Assembly (NCBI RefSeq): GCF_007655305.1
Contig: NZ_VLOG01000039.1
Coordinates: 1 to 64,000 of the forward strand
Reading direction: 5' to 3'
Origin: Algoriphagus algorifonticola
GTDB lineage: Bacteria; Bacteroidota; Bacteroidia; Cytophagales; Cyclobacteriaceae
DNA: 64,000 nucleotides
In this document: positions 7,501 through 15,585 of the stretch, in pieces
How the letters are laid out: every line of letters starts with the position of its first letter
How positions within the stretch are numbered: the first letter of the stretch is position 1
Position numbers and translations under genes: made by a program
Notes under the pieces: model-generated
What the model saw: the letters and a program-made list of their open reading frames with translations, nothing else
Told to the model about the DNA's origin: nothing
The model's database searches: none

Positions 7501-7761
7501 ATGATACCTACTGAAATTAATTATCACAAAGAAGAGTTATTTGATTCAATAGCTGAATCGTCTACGGAGATCTATCTTTGGGAGCTATTGCAAGCCTGGA
7601 TGATTTTTCTTTCTCAAAGAGATTTAAATGCTGAGGAAGTCAGTAATCGACTTTTTTTCTTTGAATTACTAGATAATCACCTTCAAAAGGGTAGAGAAGA
7701 ATTCGACCGAAACCGCCTAGAAAAAAAACTTGAAAGCCAAAAAACTAATCCTTCCTCGTAG
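7501..7761 (+). CDS. Short protein matching only the N-terminal region of the HEPN protein
   Basis: The 86-residue protein aligns with residues 10-70 of the protein at 5291-6274: IYLWELLQAWMIFLSQRD matches KYLWEMLQGWMIFLTQRE, and FFFELLDNHL with DRNR follow in both. It then ends with a polar tail and a stop. No HEPN remnant follows in 7762-8125. It is therefore either a truncated copy or evidence that the N-terminal region is an independent module. The 103-base gap to the preceding gene is larger than in block 1. Confidence 0.65.
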   Translation: MIPTEINYHKEELFDSIAESSTEIYLWELLQAWMIFLSQRDLNAEEVSNRLFFFELLDNHLQKGREEFDRNRLEKKLESQKTNPSS

Positions 7762-8125
7762 TTTTAGGTTTACTAGAAGTGTAGCAGCTTTATCCCTTTT
7801 TTTTGTCTATATGGGCTTTTAATTTTCACTATGACTTCAGCAAATCTTCTATTGAAATTATGTTTGGGATTAGTTGAGTGGAATATTCTTATTCAAGAAT
7901 CAATCCAGATACATACATTTACACCAATTATCAAAACTTGATATGATCAGGTTTATTTAGGGTATTTGTAGGGTTTTTACAGCTTAGATTTAGGGTTAAA
8001 TTTTATTTAAGGGAGTATAAAGCCTCATTTTTGATTTAATCTGATATTAAAATATTAAGGGTTTAATTGATTTATTTATCACAACCAATTAAATTACCTT
8101 TAGTTTTAATTAAAATTGATCTAAA
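7762..8125. other. AT-rich intergenic region with no gene
   Basis: Very AT-rich. I see no open frame, palindrome cluster or remnant of the HEPN coding sequence. A TACCTTTA at about 8096-8103 resembles a weak Bacteroidota -7 element for the following gene, but I could not find a matching -33 TTTG. Confidence 0.5.
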
Positions 8126-8782
8126 ATGGGAAATCTACCACCAAAAAACATCTTCTTCCCCCAAGGGAAAATCGGCAATTTGGTCTTTTACACCCTTAAT
8201 GGTAAAACGGTAGTTCGGACCCGTCCAGGAGGAAGTCATAAAAACAAAACTCATCCCTCTAAACTTCAACTCCTACAGAGAGAAAAACTAAAAACTATTA
8301 ATCAATTTCTTAAACCTCTAAAACAGGTGTTGGATTTCGGCTATCAGGAATTTCTCACCCAGAGCAAAAAGGGTGTACATTTAGCCTATTCAGAATTAAA
8401 TCATAAGGGATATAACCATGATCGGAATCCTAAAATTGATCCTGCTTTTTTGAAAATCAGTAAAGGAAGTTTACTGGAGCCCCAAAATGCATTTTTTGAA
8501 AGAGTGGATTCTGGAATCCGCATCCATTGGAGCAATAATTCAGATGAAGGAAAATCAAAATCGAGTGATGAGGCTTTTATAGTTCTTTACCAGCCTGAGG
8601 CGGAAAAGTATATTTGGATAAAGGATCAATTTAAAAGGTCTGATGGTTTAGCGGAAATCAATCTTAGCGAGGCAAATAGCAATTTTCCATGGCATATTTA
8701 TTTTGCTTTCAGTCAATTCAATAATTGGAAGAAATCTTACACCCTTTCAAATTCTATTTATTTGGGAAAATTGGTTTTATAG
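8126..8782 (+). CDS. DUF6266-family protein
   Basis: The 218-residue protein begins with the typical DUF6266 N-terminus: GKIGNLVFYTLNGKTVVRTRP at residues 15-35, a Gly-rich strand followed by a basic RTRPGG. The remainder is predicted beta-rich with aromatic residues (IHWSNN, YIWIKDQF, WHIYFAF), as in other members. Family function is unknown to me. Such genes are frequent in accessory regions of Bacteroidota, and this one lies alone between a palindrome-rich block and the HEPN-linked gene blocks. There is no signal peptide. Confidence 0.8.
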   Translation: MGNLPPKNIFFPQGKIGNLVFYTLNGKTVVRTRPGGSHKNKTHPSKLQLLQREKLKTINQFLKPLKQVLDFGYQEFLTQSKKGVHLAYSELNHKGYNHDRNPKIDPAFLKISKGSLLEPQNAFFERVDSGIRIHWSNNSDEGKSKSSDEAFIVLYQPEAEKYIWIKDQFKRSDGLAEINLSEANSNFPWHIYFAFSQFNNWKKSYTLSNSIYLGKLVL

Positions 8783-8801
8783 CAAGGCTTTCAATGCCTT
8801 G

Positions 8802-9930
8802 TTAGATAATATAATAGAGTGATTCAGAGCCCTGAAGGGGCGACCTGTTTTTTTGCCGATTGGCACCGTGATCATTTATTCAAATCAATGTATTATCGAC
8901 CCCAAATGGGGTCAAACCTTTCAATAGCCGCGGGTGAACCAAAGGTGAAATCCGTGGATAAAATGATCCAGTGCCAATGGTTTTCCCGACCCCGAAGTGG
9001 GTCGAACTTTATTTTGATCTTTTTTTTCCTTCACAGAAGTTCAACCCCGTTCGGGGTTGTTGTCCACCATGGTATCTGGGTCGATCAAACCCCCGGTTCC
9101 ACCGGGGGCTATTCAAAAGTTTGACCACTTTGTGGTCATGATTCCAAATCACCGAAAACTAGTTTTCCGACCCCTGATAAAGCCCGTCCCGATGACTGAA
9201 AGGATATCGGGAGGGTCAAATTTTTCAATACCTGTGCGCCTCAGACGTAGCCATGGGTAATGGATAAGCGAAGCGAATCCATACCCATGGAAAAGATGAC
9301 TACCTTATAATGTTTTCCCGACCTCGAAGCGGGCCGAACTTTATTTTGATCTTTTTTTTCCTTCACAGAAGTTCAACCCCGTTCAGGGTTGTTTCCCACC
9401 ATGGTTTGTTATGTTACCATTTCCCTAGGTTGCACCTAGGGCTATTGAGATGTTCGATCCTTTCAGGATCTTTTACTTTCCCATAATGTGTTCCAAATAA
9501 TGACCCCTGATAAGGGGTCAAACCTCTGAATAACCGCGGGTGAAACCCGTGGAAATCACGCATCAATGGTAATGGTTTTCCCGACCCCGAAGCGGGTCGA
9601 ACTTTTTCTTCCAATTACAGGACGTGCCTTTGGCACTTTTGGCACACTATTTCAGAATTTATGAATACCTCATAATTTATTAAGGAAGAAGGTTATGGAT
9701 GCATAGCCCAGCCCTGGAGGGGCGTTTTGTATTAGCACCAAATTCGATTTGGGGCTTAGATAATATAATAGAGTGATTCAGAGCCCTGAAGGGGCGACCT
9801 GTTTTTTTGCTGATTGGCACCGTGATCATTTATTCAAATCAATGTATTTTCGACCTCGAAGCGGGTCGAACTCTTTTTTGCTGTCACAGGACGTGCCTCC
9901 GGCACCTTCACTTCGGTCTCCCGTCTTCCA
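8802..9930. repeat. 1.1 kb REP-like cluster with long direct repeats
   Basis: The gap 8783-9977 has no credible gene; the open frames in it simply translate palindromes. It holds at least ten palindromes of the types around the Y1 transposase (for example 8898-8914, 8985-9007, 9041-9059, 9090-9108, 9123-9138, 9312-9340, 9371-9390, 9501-9522 and 9580-9601). Two larger direct repeats are superposed. One of about 95 bases starts at 8802 and 9756 and is nearly identical. One of about 85 bases lies at 8985-9071 and 9316-9403. Confidence 0.8.
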
Positions 9931-9977
9931 TCTTTTTGCCCCAAATCAAAGGTTTTTGACTGCAGAAATCATTGAGG

Positions 9978-10526
9978 TTATTCAAATTTATTTAATTCCT
10001 TTTTCATGATCTGAATTTGTCTGAACTCATCCTTCAATTTTTCAAAGTCGAGGCTATATTCGTAGATTTTTTGATATCCTGATTTTTCATAAAATCTTTT
10101 CGCCTGATGTTTGGAAACCATTGCCTCCAACCAAATAGCATCTAGATTCTGCTCTTTGGCTATATTTTCTAAGTATTTCATCAATTGAGCGGCGATTCCC
10201 TGACCATGAGTAATTCGGTCCAGATAAAGTCTATGGAGCTTCATAGCATTTGGAATTTCCACTTCTCTGGGAGAAAAAGGATAATCATATTTAAATATTC
10301 CTACCTTCTGCTCGTTCCACTCCACAAAAAAATAATGAGTTCGACTGCGTGAAATCTCTTTGGATAAATTTTCTCTGTTATAAATCAACTCTAAATACCA
10401 ATCGCCGGTATCCTGCCAGAAATCCGAATAAGCCTCCTTATAAATTTTATGCATGAGTTGATGAAGCAATTCAAAGTCTTGCTCTCGTATCGGAATTAAC
10501 TTGAGGCTATCCGTTAATTTTATCAT
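9978..10526 (-). CDS. GNAT-family N-acetyltransferase
   Basis: The 182-residue protein has the GNAT acetyl-CoA-binding core. The RLYLDRITHGQGIAAQLM segment supplies the beta4-alpha3 pyrophosphate loop (Q/RxxGxG/A, here HGQGIA), and the following helix and strand (DAIWLEAM, AKRFYEKSGYQKIYEY) match the last part of the fold. Substrate is not predictable: related enzymes acetylate small amines or protein N-termini. It begins the minus-strand run of core genes after the repeat block. Downstream of its stop lie only repeats. Confidence 0.85.
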   Translation of the reverse strand: MIKLTDSLKLIPIREQDFELLHQLMHKIYKEAYSDFWQDTGDWYLELIYNRENLSKEISRSRTHYFFVEWNEQKVGIFKYDYPFSPREVEIPNAMKLHRLYLDRITHGQGIAAQLMKYLENIAKEQNLDAIWLEAMVSKHQAKRFYEKSGYQKIYEYSLDFEKLKDEFRQIQIMKKELNKFE

Positions 10527-10539
10527 GGTGTTAAAATTA

Positions 10540-10667
10540 AAAAAAAGGCCATTTCAAAAGCAATCGCATATCAGCCTAAGCGGAGTCGAAGGCCATTTCA
10601 ATCTTTCTGGCCTACATTTCGACTTCGCTCCATGTGACAAATGCATTACTAATGAAACAGCCTTTTA
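10540..10667. repeat. Dispersed inverted-repeat element, long hairpin
   Basis: The gap carries an imperfect inverted repeat. Outer arms are AAAAAAGGCCATTTCA near 10540-10556 and TGAAACAGCCTTTT near 10653-10667; the inner part pairs GCGGAGTCGAA near 10579 with TTCGACTTCGCTCC near 10617-10631. A related element occurs at 23315-23437. The hairpin may stop transcription in both directions, downstream of the transketolase pair and upstream of the GNAT gene. Confidence 0.65.
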
Positions 10668-10682
10668 GATATTTTTAGGCTC

Positions 10683-11645
10683 TTATTTCCGCTTCAAGGC
10701 CTTCTTAGCAGCTTTCACAATATTCGCAGCATTGAGACCATATTTATCGAGAAGGGCAGTGGGAGTTCCTGACTCTCCGAAACTGTCATTGACACCCACA
10801 TATTCCAAAGGAGCAGGATTGTTTCTTGCCAAGGTCTGAGCTATCGCATCTCCCAATCCACCATTAATCTGATGCTCTTCAGCGGAGACGGCACATCCGG
10901 TCTTCTTGACAGATTCCAAAATAGCCTCTTCATCCAAAGGTTTGATCGTGTGGATATTGATTACTTCAGCAGAAATACCTTCTTCTCTTAGCATAGCCTC
11001 AGCAACATTCGCTTCCCAAACCATATGACCTGTAGCAAAGATGGTGACGTCTTTACCATCTATCATTTTCCAGGCTTTTCCGATTTCGAATTTTTGATCA
11101 GCAGGTGTGAAAATAGGCCAACTTGGGCGTCCAAATCTTAGGTAAACAGGACCCTCATACTCCGCAATCGCCAAAGTGGCAGCCTTGGTTTGGTTGTAAT
11201 CACAAGGATTGATCACAGTCATATGGGGAAGCATTTTCATCATTCCCAAATCCTCCAGAATCTGGTGAGTTGCACCATCTTCACCTAAAGTCAAACCGGC
11301 ATGAGAAGCGCATATTTTGACGTTTTTATTCGAATAAGCAACGGATTGTCTGATTTGATCATAAACCCTGCCCGTTGCAAAATTTGCAAAGGTTCCCGCA
11401 AAAGGTATTTTGCCTCCTATCGCCAAACCAGCTGAAATGCCTATCATATTTGCCTCAGCAATTCCTGTTTGGAAAAAGCGCTCAGGGAATTCCTTTTGAA
11501 AAGCTCCCATTTTCAGAGAACCAATCAAATCCGCACAAAGGCCTACTACATTTGGATTTTTTCTTCCTGCCTCCAGAAATCCGTCACCAAATCCTGAACG
11601 GGTATCTTTTTTCTCAGTATATGTAAATTTTAAGTATAAGCTCAT
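10683..11645 (-). CDS. Transketolase, C-terminal subunit
   Basis: The 320-residue protein carries the pyrimidine-binding and C-terminal domains of transketolase. Visible features are GIAEANMIGISAGLAIGG (the Glu that activates thiamine diphosphate), FANFATGRVYDQIRQSVAY, HAGLTLGEDGATHQ, and the C-terminal AEEHQINGGLGDAIA. It has no N-terminal diphosphate-binding half; that is encoded separately just upstream on the same strand, 22 bases away. Together they form a split transketolase of the pentose phosphate pathway, moving two-carbon units between sugar phosphates. A role in a related pathway cannot be excluded because split forms occur in several. Confidence 0.92.
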   Translation of the reverse strand: MSLYLKFTYTEKKDTRSGFGDGFLEAGRKNPNVVGLCADLIGSLKMGAFQKEFPERFFQTGIAEANMIGISAGLAIGGKIPFAGTFANFATGRVYDQIRQSVAYSNKNVKICASHAGLTLGEDGATHQILEDLGMMKMLPHMTVINPCDYNQTKAATLAIAEYEGPVYLRFGRPSWPIFTPADQKFEIGKAWKMIDGKDVTIFATGHMVWEANVAEAMLREEGISAEVINIHTIKPLDEEAILESVKKTGCAVSAEEHQINGGLGDAIAQTLARNNPAPLEYVGVNDSFGESGTPTALLDKYGLNAANIVKAAKKALKRK

Positions 11646-11667
11646 GATATTCTTTGTGTTGGGTAGA

Positions 11668-12519
11668 TTAATAATCGCCTAAGGTTTCCTCTAATTGTCC
11701 TAAGGCATCGGCTAATTGCTCGTCACTAGGAGGGGAGCCATGCCACTTGTGAGTTCCGACCATAAAGTCAACCCCATATCCCATTTCTGTATACAAGAGG
11801 TTCATTACAGGCTTACCTTTTCCTGTCAAGGACTTGGCTTTTTCCAATCCCTCAAGTACGGAGCTTAGATCATTTCCTTTTTTGGTTTCGATTACTTCCC
11901 AACCAAAAGCTTCCCATTTGGCCTTGAGATTTTTTAGATCCATCACTTCTGTAGTTGGACCGTCGATCTGTTGACCATTATAATCTACCGTGGCAATCAA
12001 ATTATCCACTCCAAAATGAGCAGCATACATGGCAGCTTCCCATACCTGACCTTCTTGCAATTCTCCATCACCCATTAGGATATAAACCAGGTGATCATCT
12101 TTGTCCAGTTTTTTGGCCTGAGCAACGCCAAGTGCTACGGATAGGCCTTGCCCCAGGGAACCTGATGCTACCCGAATACCGGGAAGGTGTTCGTGGGTTG
12201 CTGGGTGTCCCTGCAGTCTGGAATTGATTTTTCTGAAGGTTTTGAGTTCTTCAACAGGAAAATAACCGCTTCTCGCTAAGACTGAATACCAGCCTGCGGA
12301 GAGGTGACCATTGGAAAGGAAGAAAATATCCTCACCTTTTCCATCCATTTTAAAGTCAGGATTGTGTCTCAACTGATCAAAATACAAGGCCACAAAGAAT
12401 TCTGCGCAGCCAAGTGGAGCTCCGGGATGTCCGGATTGCACAGCATGCACCATTCTCAGTACATCTCTTCTGAGTTGAGTACAGATTTTTTGGAGTTGTT
12501 CGATAGATTGTTTTTCCAT
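11668..12519 (-). CDS. Transketolase, N-terminal subunit
   Basis: The 283-residue protein is the thiamine-diphosphate-binding half. It has GHPGAPLGCAE (30-40), GHLSAGWYSVL, a substrate-contacting RLQGHP near 101-106, GSLGQGLSVALGVA (120-133) and the GDG motif in GDGELQEGQVW (150-160) that, with a downstream Asn (DYNGQQ), binds the metal and diphosphate. It pairs with the gene at 10683-11645. The peroxiredoxin gene begins 9 bases upstream, so the three are probably co-transcribed. Confidence 0.92.
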   Translation of the reverse strand: MEKQSIEQLQKICTQLRRDVLRMVHAVQSGHPGAPLGCAEFFVALYFDQLRHNPDFKMDGKGEDIFFLSNGHLSAGWYSVLARSGYFPVEELKTFRKINSRLQGHPATHEHLPGIRVASGSLGQGLSVALGVAQAKKLDKDDHLVYILMGDGELQEGQVWEAAMYAAHFGVDNLIATVDYNGQQIDGPTTEVMDLKNLKAKWEAFGWEVIETKKGNDLSSVLEGLEKAKSLTGKGKPVMNLLYTEMGYGVDFMVGTHKWHGSPPSDEQLADALGQLEETLGDY

Positions 12520-12528
12520 TACGGAGGT

Positions 12529-12978
12529 TTATTTTAGGATTTGAGCAGTGTGTTCTTTGGTTTTTACTTTTTCTATAATCTCCTCTATTTTCCCCTCTTC
12601 ATCAATTACAAAAGTGGTTCTTGCAGCCCCCATATACTTTCTTCCATACATGGATTTTTCCACCCAAGTGCCATAGAGCTCGTGAACTTTTTTATCCTCA
12701 TCTGCAATCAAAGAGAATGGAAGCTCCTGCTTGTTTATAAATTTTTGGTGAGACTTTTCAGAATCGGAACTGATCCCCAAAACTACATACCCGGCTTTTT
12801 GCAGGGCTTCATAATTATCTCTGAGGTTACAAGCCTGAGCAGTACAGCCGGGAGTATTGTCTTTAGGATAAAAATATAGGATTACTTTTTTTCCTTTAAA
12901 ATCAGAGAGTTTGATGGTTTCTCCCGTTTCAATTTTTGCTTCAAAATCTGGTGCCTTTTGGCCTACTTCTAATGACAT
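12529..12978 (-). CDS. bcp: Thioredoxin-dependent thiol peroxidase (Bcp/PrxQ)
   Basis: The 149-residue protein is a full-length BCP-type peroxiredoxin. It shows VGQKAPDF, a strand YFYPKDNTPGCTAQAC with the peroxidatic Cys (first Cys of TPGCTAQAC), and the nearby second Cys five residues later that acts as the resolving residue in PrxQ-like enzymes. A conserved Arg lies in GAARTTFVID. It reduces hydroperoxides in the cytoplasm with electrons from thioredoxin. It sits 9 bases upstream of the split transketolase genes, a link to pentose phosphate and NADPH supply that may be chance. Confidence 0.95.
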   Translation of the reverse strand: MSLEVGQKAPDFEAKIETGETIKLSDFKGKKVILYFYPKDNTPGCTAQACNLRDNYEALQKAGYVVLGISSDSEKSHQKFINKQELPFSLIADEDKKVHELYGTWVEKSMYGRKYMGAARTTFVIDEEGKIEEIIEKVKTKEHTAQILK

Positions 12979-13006
12979 ACGTTTAATTTTTTTAATAAAA
13001 CATGAA

Positions 13007-14881
13007 TTAAGCGATGGTTCCTTTCCATTCGGCTACATTACCAGCCATGTCAGTTACCCTAAGAATAACAGGTCCGCGGAAGGGATGTTTATCCAGTTTT
13101 TCTGACCAGATCAATGCCTGCTTATGCTCATACCGCATCAACACCCATTTCCCATCTACTTTTGCTTCGAAACTCTGAATTCCGGATAAATCATCCCGAA
13201 TGGAAAAGCGGATTTCTGTGGAATTTACTCTCACAGGAGTTATGCTGGGAGCCTTGATGTCTTCAGCAAGCATAAAAGTACCAAAATTTCTGGTTTTAAA
13301 GCGGATTGCTCCGTCTTCCCAAGTTCCTCCTACAAAAGATTTACTGCCTCTGCTATTGACTTGGTATACATGAGTTCTGGATTTATTCAAATTTCCTGGA
13401 CTGGTGTTCCAGAGCACTTCCATGGAATTCCATAAATATTCCGAAGGATCATTGATTTGTAATCTTGCAGAACTGCCTGTCCCACTTTCCTGAATTCTTA
13501 GATACAAATCATCCAATAGGGTATTTTTATCAAATTTGATTTGAACATCTCTTTGCGCAAAAAGCTTTTCTTCTCCAGCAGGAATGGCTGCTTTGAGTGG
13601 GGTGCTGATTACTTCTGAGCAAAGATCAATTTCTTCAGGAATTCCAAATTGCATATCCCACAAATAAGTCCGGCTATTTGCATCTTGATAGGCAGGCAGC
13701 ATTTCAAAAGTCCGGGTACCCACGTAAAATTTAGCCAAGCCTCCGAGTTTGGATACTGGAGCCTTAATTTTAAGAATATTTCCGATATAATCCACTTGAG
13801 CTTTACTAGGAGTGGCTCCATCTGCGACTACAAATTCCTGATCCTTTCCCTGCAATGAGAATTGAATTTTTTGAGTATTTCCCAAAGCATCGATCAGGCG
13901 CAATTCATAAATTTTTCTTTTTCCCGGCTCCAATTCCAAATGTCCTATCCCAGCCTGATGAGGTCTGAGATATTCAAATTTCAGGTTGGGTTGATAGTAG
14001 AGCTTCGAAAATCTGTTTTGGTGCGTATGCAGCAAAAACTGTCGGGTAAAATTGAAATCTACTTTATCAACTGTTACTTGAAAAAGCAAGGAGTCATTTT
14101 CCCGAATTTCAAAATATGGAAACCCATTTCTGTTACTAGCTCCGTCCAATTGGTCAAAGCCTTGCACTTCAATTCCTACTTTTCCGGTGATTTGAATGGT
14201 TTGAGGTATTTTGTATACGCCACCACCTGCAACAGGAGTGAACTCCATTCTCTCAAATTTTCCATTAATTCTGGAATCAATTTGAAGGGGGACAAGTGCT
14301 AATTTCTGTGGAGTAGGAGCTATGTTGTCAAGGATTTCCGGAAAACCAAAAAGAAGCGGATCCATAGCCCTGTCCAGACTGTCTCTAATTTCAAAATGTA
14401 AATGAGGACCACCTGAACTCCCAGTGTTTCCTCCATCAGCTATGCGTTCTCCTTTTTTGAAACTCAGTTCTCTTGGGGTAGGGTATAACTCCAACTCATT
14501 GACTTGGGCTTCGTACATGCGTTCTATCATGTACTGATGAAGCTTGGGATTAAAATTTCTCAAATGCCCATAAAGGGTTATGTGCCCCGTTGGATGCTTT
14601 AGATAGATGACATTTCCATAGCCGTAGGTGGAGATTTTGATTCGGTGAACCCAGCCATCTGCAGCTGCATAAATTGGTTCTCCTTCCACGCCTCCAAACT
14701 TATAATCAAGCCCAGTATGGAAATGGTTGGGTCTTAATTCAGAGAAATTTCCGGACAAATAATTCCTTCCTCCAGGCTTAACAGGCGATCGGAAGTAATC
14801 CCGAATGACTCCCTGAGAGAATGAATTTTGACCAAGAAAAAGAAATAAAATGAATACGGGTAGTAGTTTACTTAACTTCAA
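13007..14881 (-). CDS. Secreted M23-family metallopeptidase with C-terminal beta domains
   Basis: The upstream ATG at 14929 gives a non-secretory start deep inside the neighbouring gene, so I prefer the TTG at 14881, which gives KLSKLLPVFILFLFLG, a signal peptide ending at about SFSQ. The protein is then about 624 residues. The LytM/M23 zinc site is complete: His55 and Asp59 (HTGLDYK), and His160-x-His162 (GPHLHFE). The rest, about 400 residues, looks like beta-sandwich domains. It probably cuts peptidoglycan cross-bridges or related peptides in the periplasm. It overlaps the FAH gene by 14 bases, so the two are co-transcribed. Confidence 0.88.
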   Translation of the reverse strand: MKLSKLLPVFILFLFLGQNSFSQGVIRDYFRSPVKPGGRNYLSGNFSELRPNHFHTGLDYKFGGVEGEPIYAAADGWVHRIKISTYGYGNVIYLKHPTGHITLYGHLRNFNPKLHQYMIERMYEAQVNELELYPTPRELSFKKGERIADGGNTGSSGGPHLHFEIRDSLDRAMDPLLFGFPEILDNIAPTPQKLALVPLQIDSRINGKFERMEFTPVAGGGVYKIPQTIQITGKVGIEVQGFDQLDGASNRNGFPYFEIRENDSLLFQVTVDKVDFNFTRQFLLHTHQNRFSKLYYQPNLKFEYLRPHQAGIGHLELEPGKRKIYELRLIDALGNTQKIQFSLQGKDQEFVVADGATPSKAQVDYIGNILKIKAPVSKLGGLAKFYVGTRTFEMLPAYQDANSRTYLWDMQFGIPEEIDLCSEVISTPLKAAIPAGEEKLFAQRDVQIKFDKNTLLDDLYLRIQESGTGSSARLQINDPSEYLWNSMEVLWNTSPGNLNKSRTHVYQVNSRGSKSFVGGTWEDGAIRFKTRNFGTFMLAEDIKAPSITPVRVNSTEIRFSIRDDLSGIQSFEAKVDGKWVLMRYEHKQALIWSEKLDKHPFRGPVILRVTDMAGNVAEWKGTIA

Positions 14882-15479
14882 AATCAAGCATTTTTTGGGT
14901 TCCAATGAATCCTTCCAGTCGATCTCCAATTTTGACAGGACCTACTCCTGCCGGAGTTCCTGTATAAATCAAATCGCCTTTCTTCAACGTGAAAAATTGG
15001 GAAACGTATTCAATTATCGTAGCAAAATTGAATAGCATTAAGCTGGTATTTCCTTGTTGCTTGATTTCCCCGTTTATCGTAAGGTGAAAATCAATGGATT
15101 CCAAGTTGGGGATCTCTGAAACGGGGATAAAATCACCAATAGGAGCTGAGCCGTTGAAGGCTTTTGCTATTTCCCAAGGCAAACCTTTGGCCTTGCATTG
15201 ATCTTGAAGATCACGGGCCGTAAAATCAATTCCCAGACCTATTTCCTCGTAATACCTATGAGCAAATTGCTTTTGAATGTACTTTCCCTCTTTGCTGATT
15301 TTCAGCACCAATTCAGCTTCATGATGAATGTTTTTTGAAAAATCAGGATAGTAAAAAGCTGCCCCATTTTTCAATAAAGCTGTATCTGGTTTCAAAAAAA
15401 CTACCGGATTTCCGGGGGTTTCATTTTTTAACTCTTCAATATGAGCCGCATAATTACGGCCAATGCAGATAATTTTCAT
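14868..15479 (-). CDS. Fumarylacetoacetate hydrolase (FAH)-family protein
   Basis: The 203-residue protein is a short FAH-fold enzyme. Key parts are KIICIGRNYAAHIEEL at the N-terminus, HHEAELVLKI (metal-binding Glu), GIDFTARDLQ (metal-binding Asp/Asp region), KAFNGSAPIGDFIP, and IYTGTPAGVGPVKIGD near the C-terminus. Members hydrolyse or decarboxylate 2-oxo acids such as acylpyruvates, or hydrolyse oxaloacetate-like compounds; the exact substrate cannot be told. No tyrosine degradation genes are nearby. Its 3' end overlaps the M23 peptidase gene by 14 bases. Confidence 0.9.
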   Translation of the reverse strand: MKIICIGRNYAAHIEELKNETPGNPVVFLKPDTALLKNGAAFYYPDFSKNIHHEAELVLKISKEGKYIQKQFAHRYYEEIGLGIDFTARDLQDQCKAKGLPWEIAKAFNGSAPIGDFIPVSEIPNLESIDFHLTINGEIKQQGNTSLMLFNFATIIEYVSQFFTLKKGDLIYTGTPAGVGPVKIGDRLEGFIGTQKMLDFEVK

Positions 15480-15585
15480 AGGTTTTAGGGCTTTTATAAA
15501 GCTTGAAAATGGTAGGAATTTCCAAACGTGAAAATAAGCATATCCTTGGCAAAAAGTGGATGAAAAGCCGAGAATAAGGATAATT

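Noticed and set aside
8819..9260. Overlapping plus-strand frames of 101 and 67 codons in the palindrome block
   Set aside because: They translate the palindromes (for example PPVPPG, GGYSKV) and have no coding character or family match.
9414..9614. 66-codon minus-strand frame
   Set aside because: It consists of repeat sequence read in one frame.
8802..9930. Repeat-rich block resembling a CRISPR array
   Set aside because: Repeats are palindromes of several types with irregular spacing and no uniform spacers; no cas genes are near.
13862..14302. 146-codon plus-strand frame opposite the M23 peptidase gene
   Set aside because: Shadow frame with no recognisable features.
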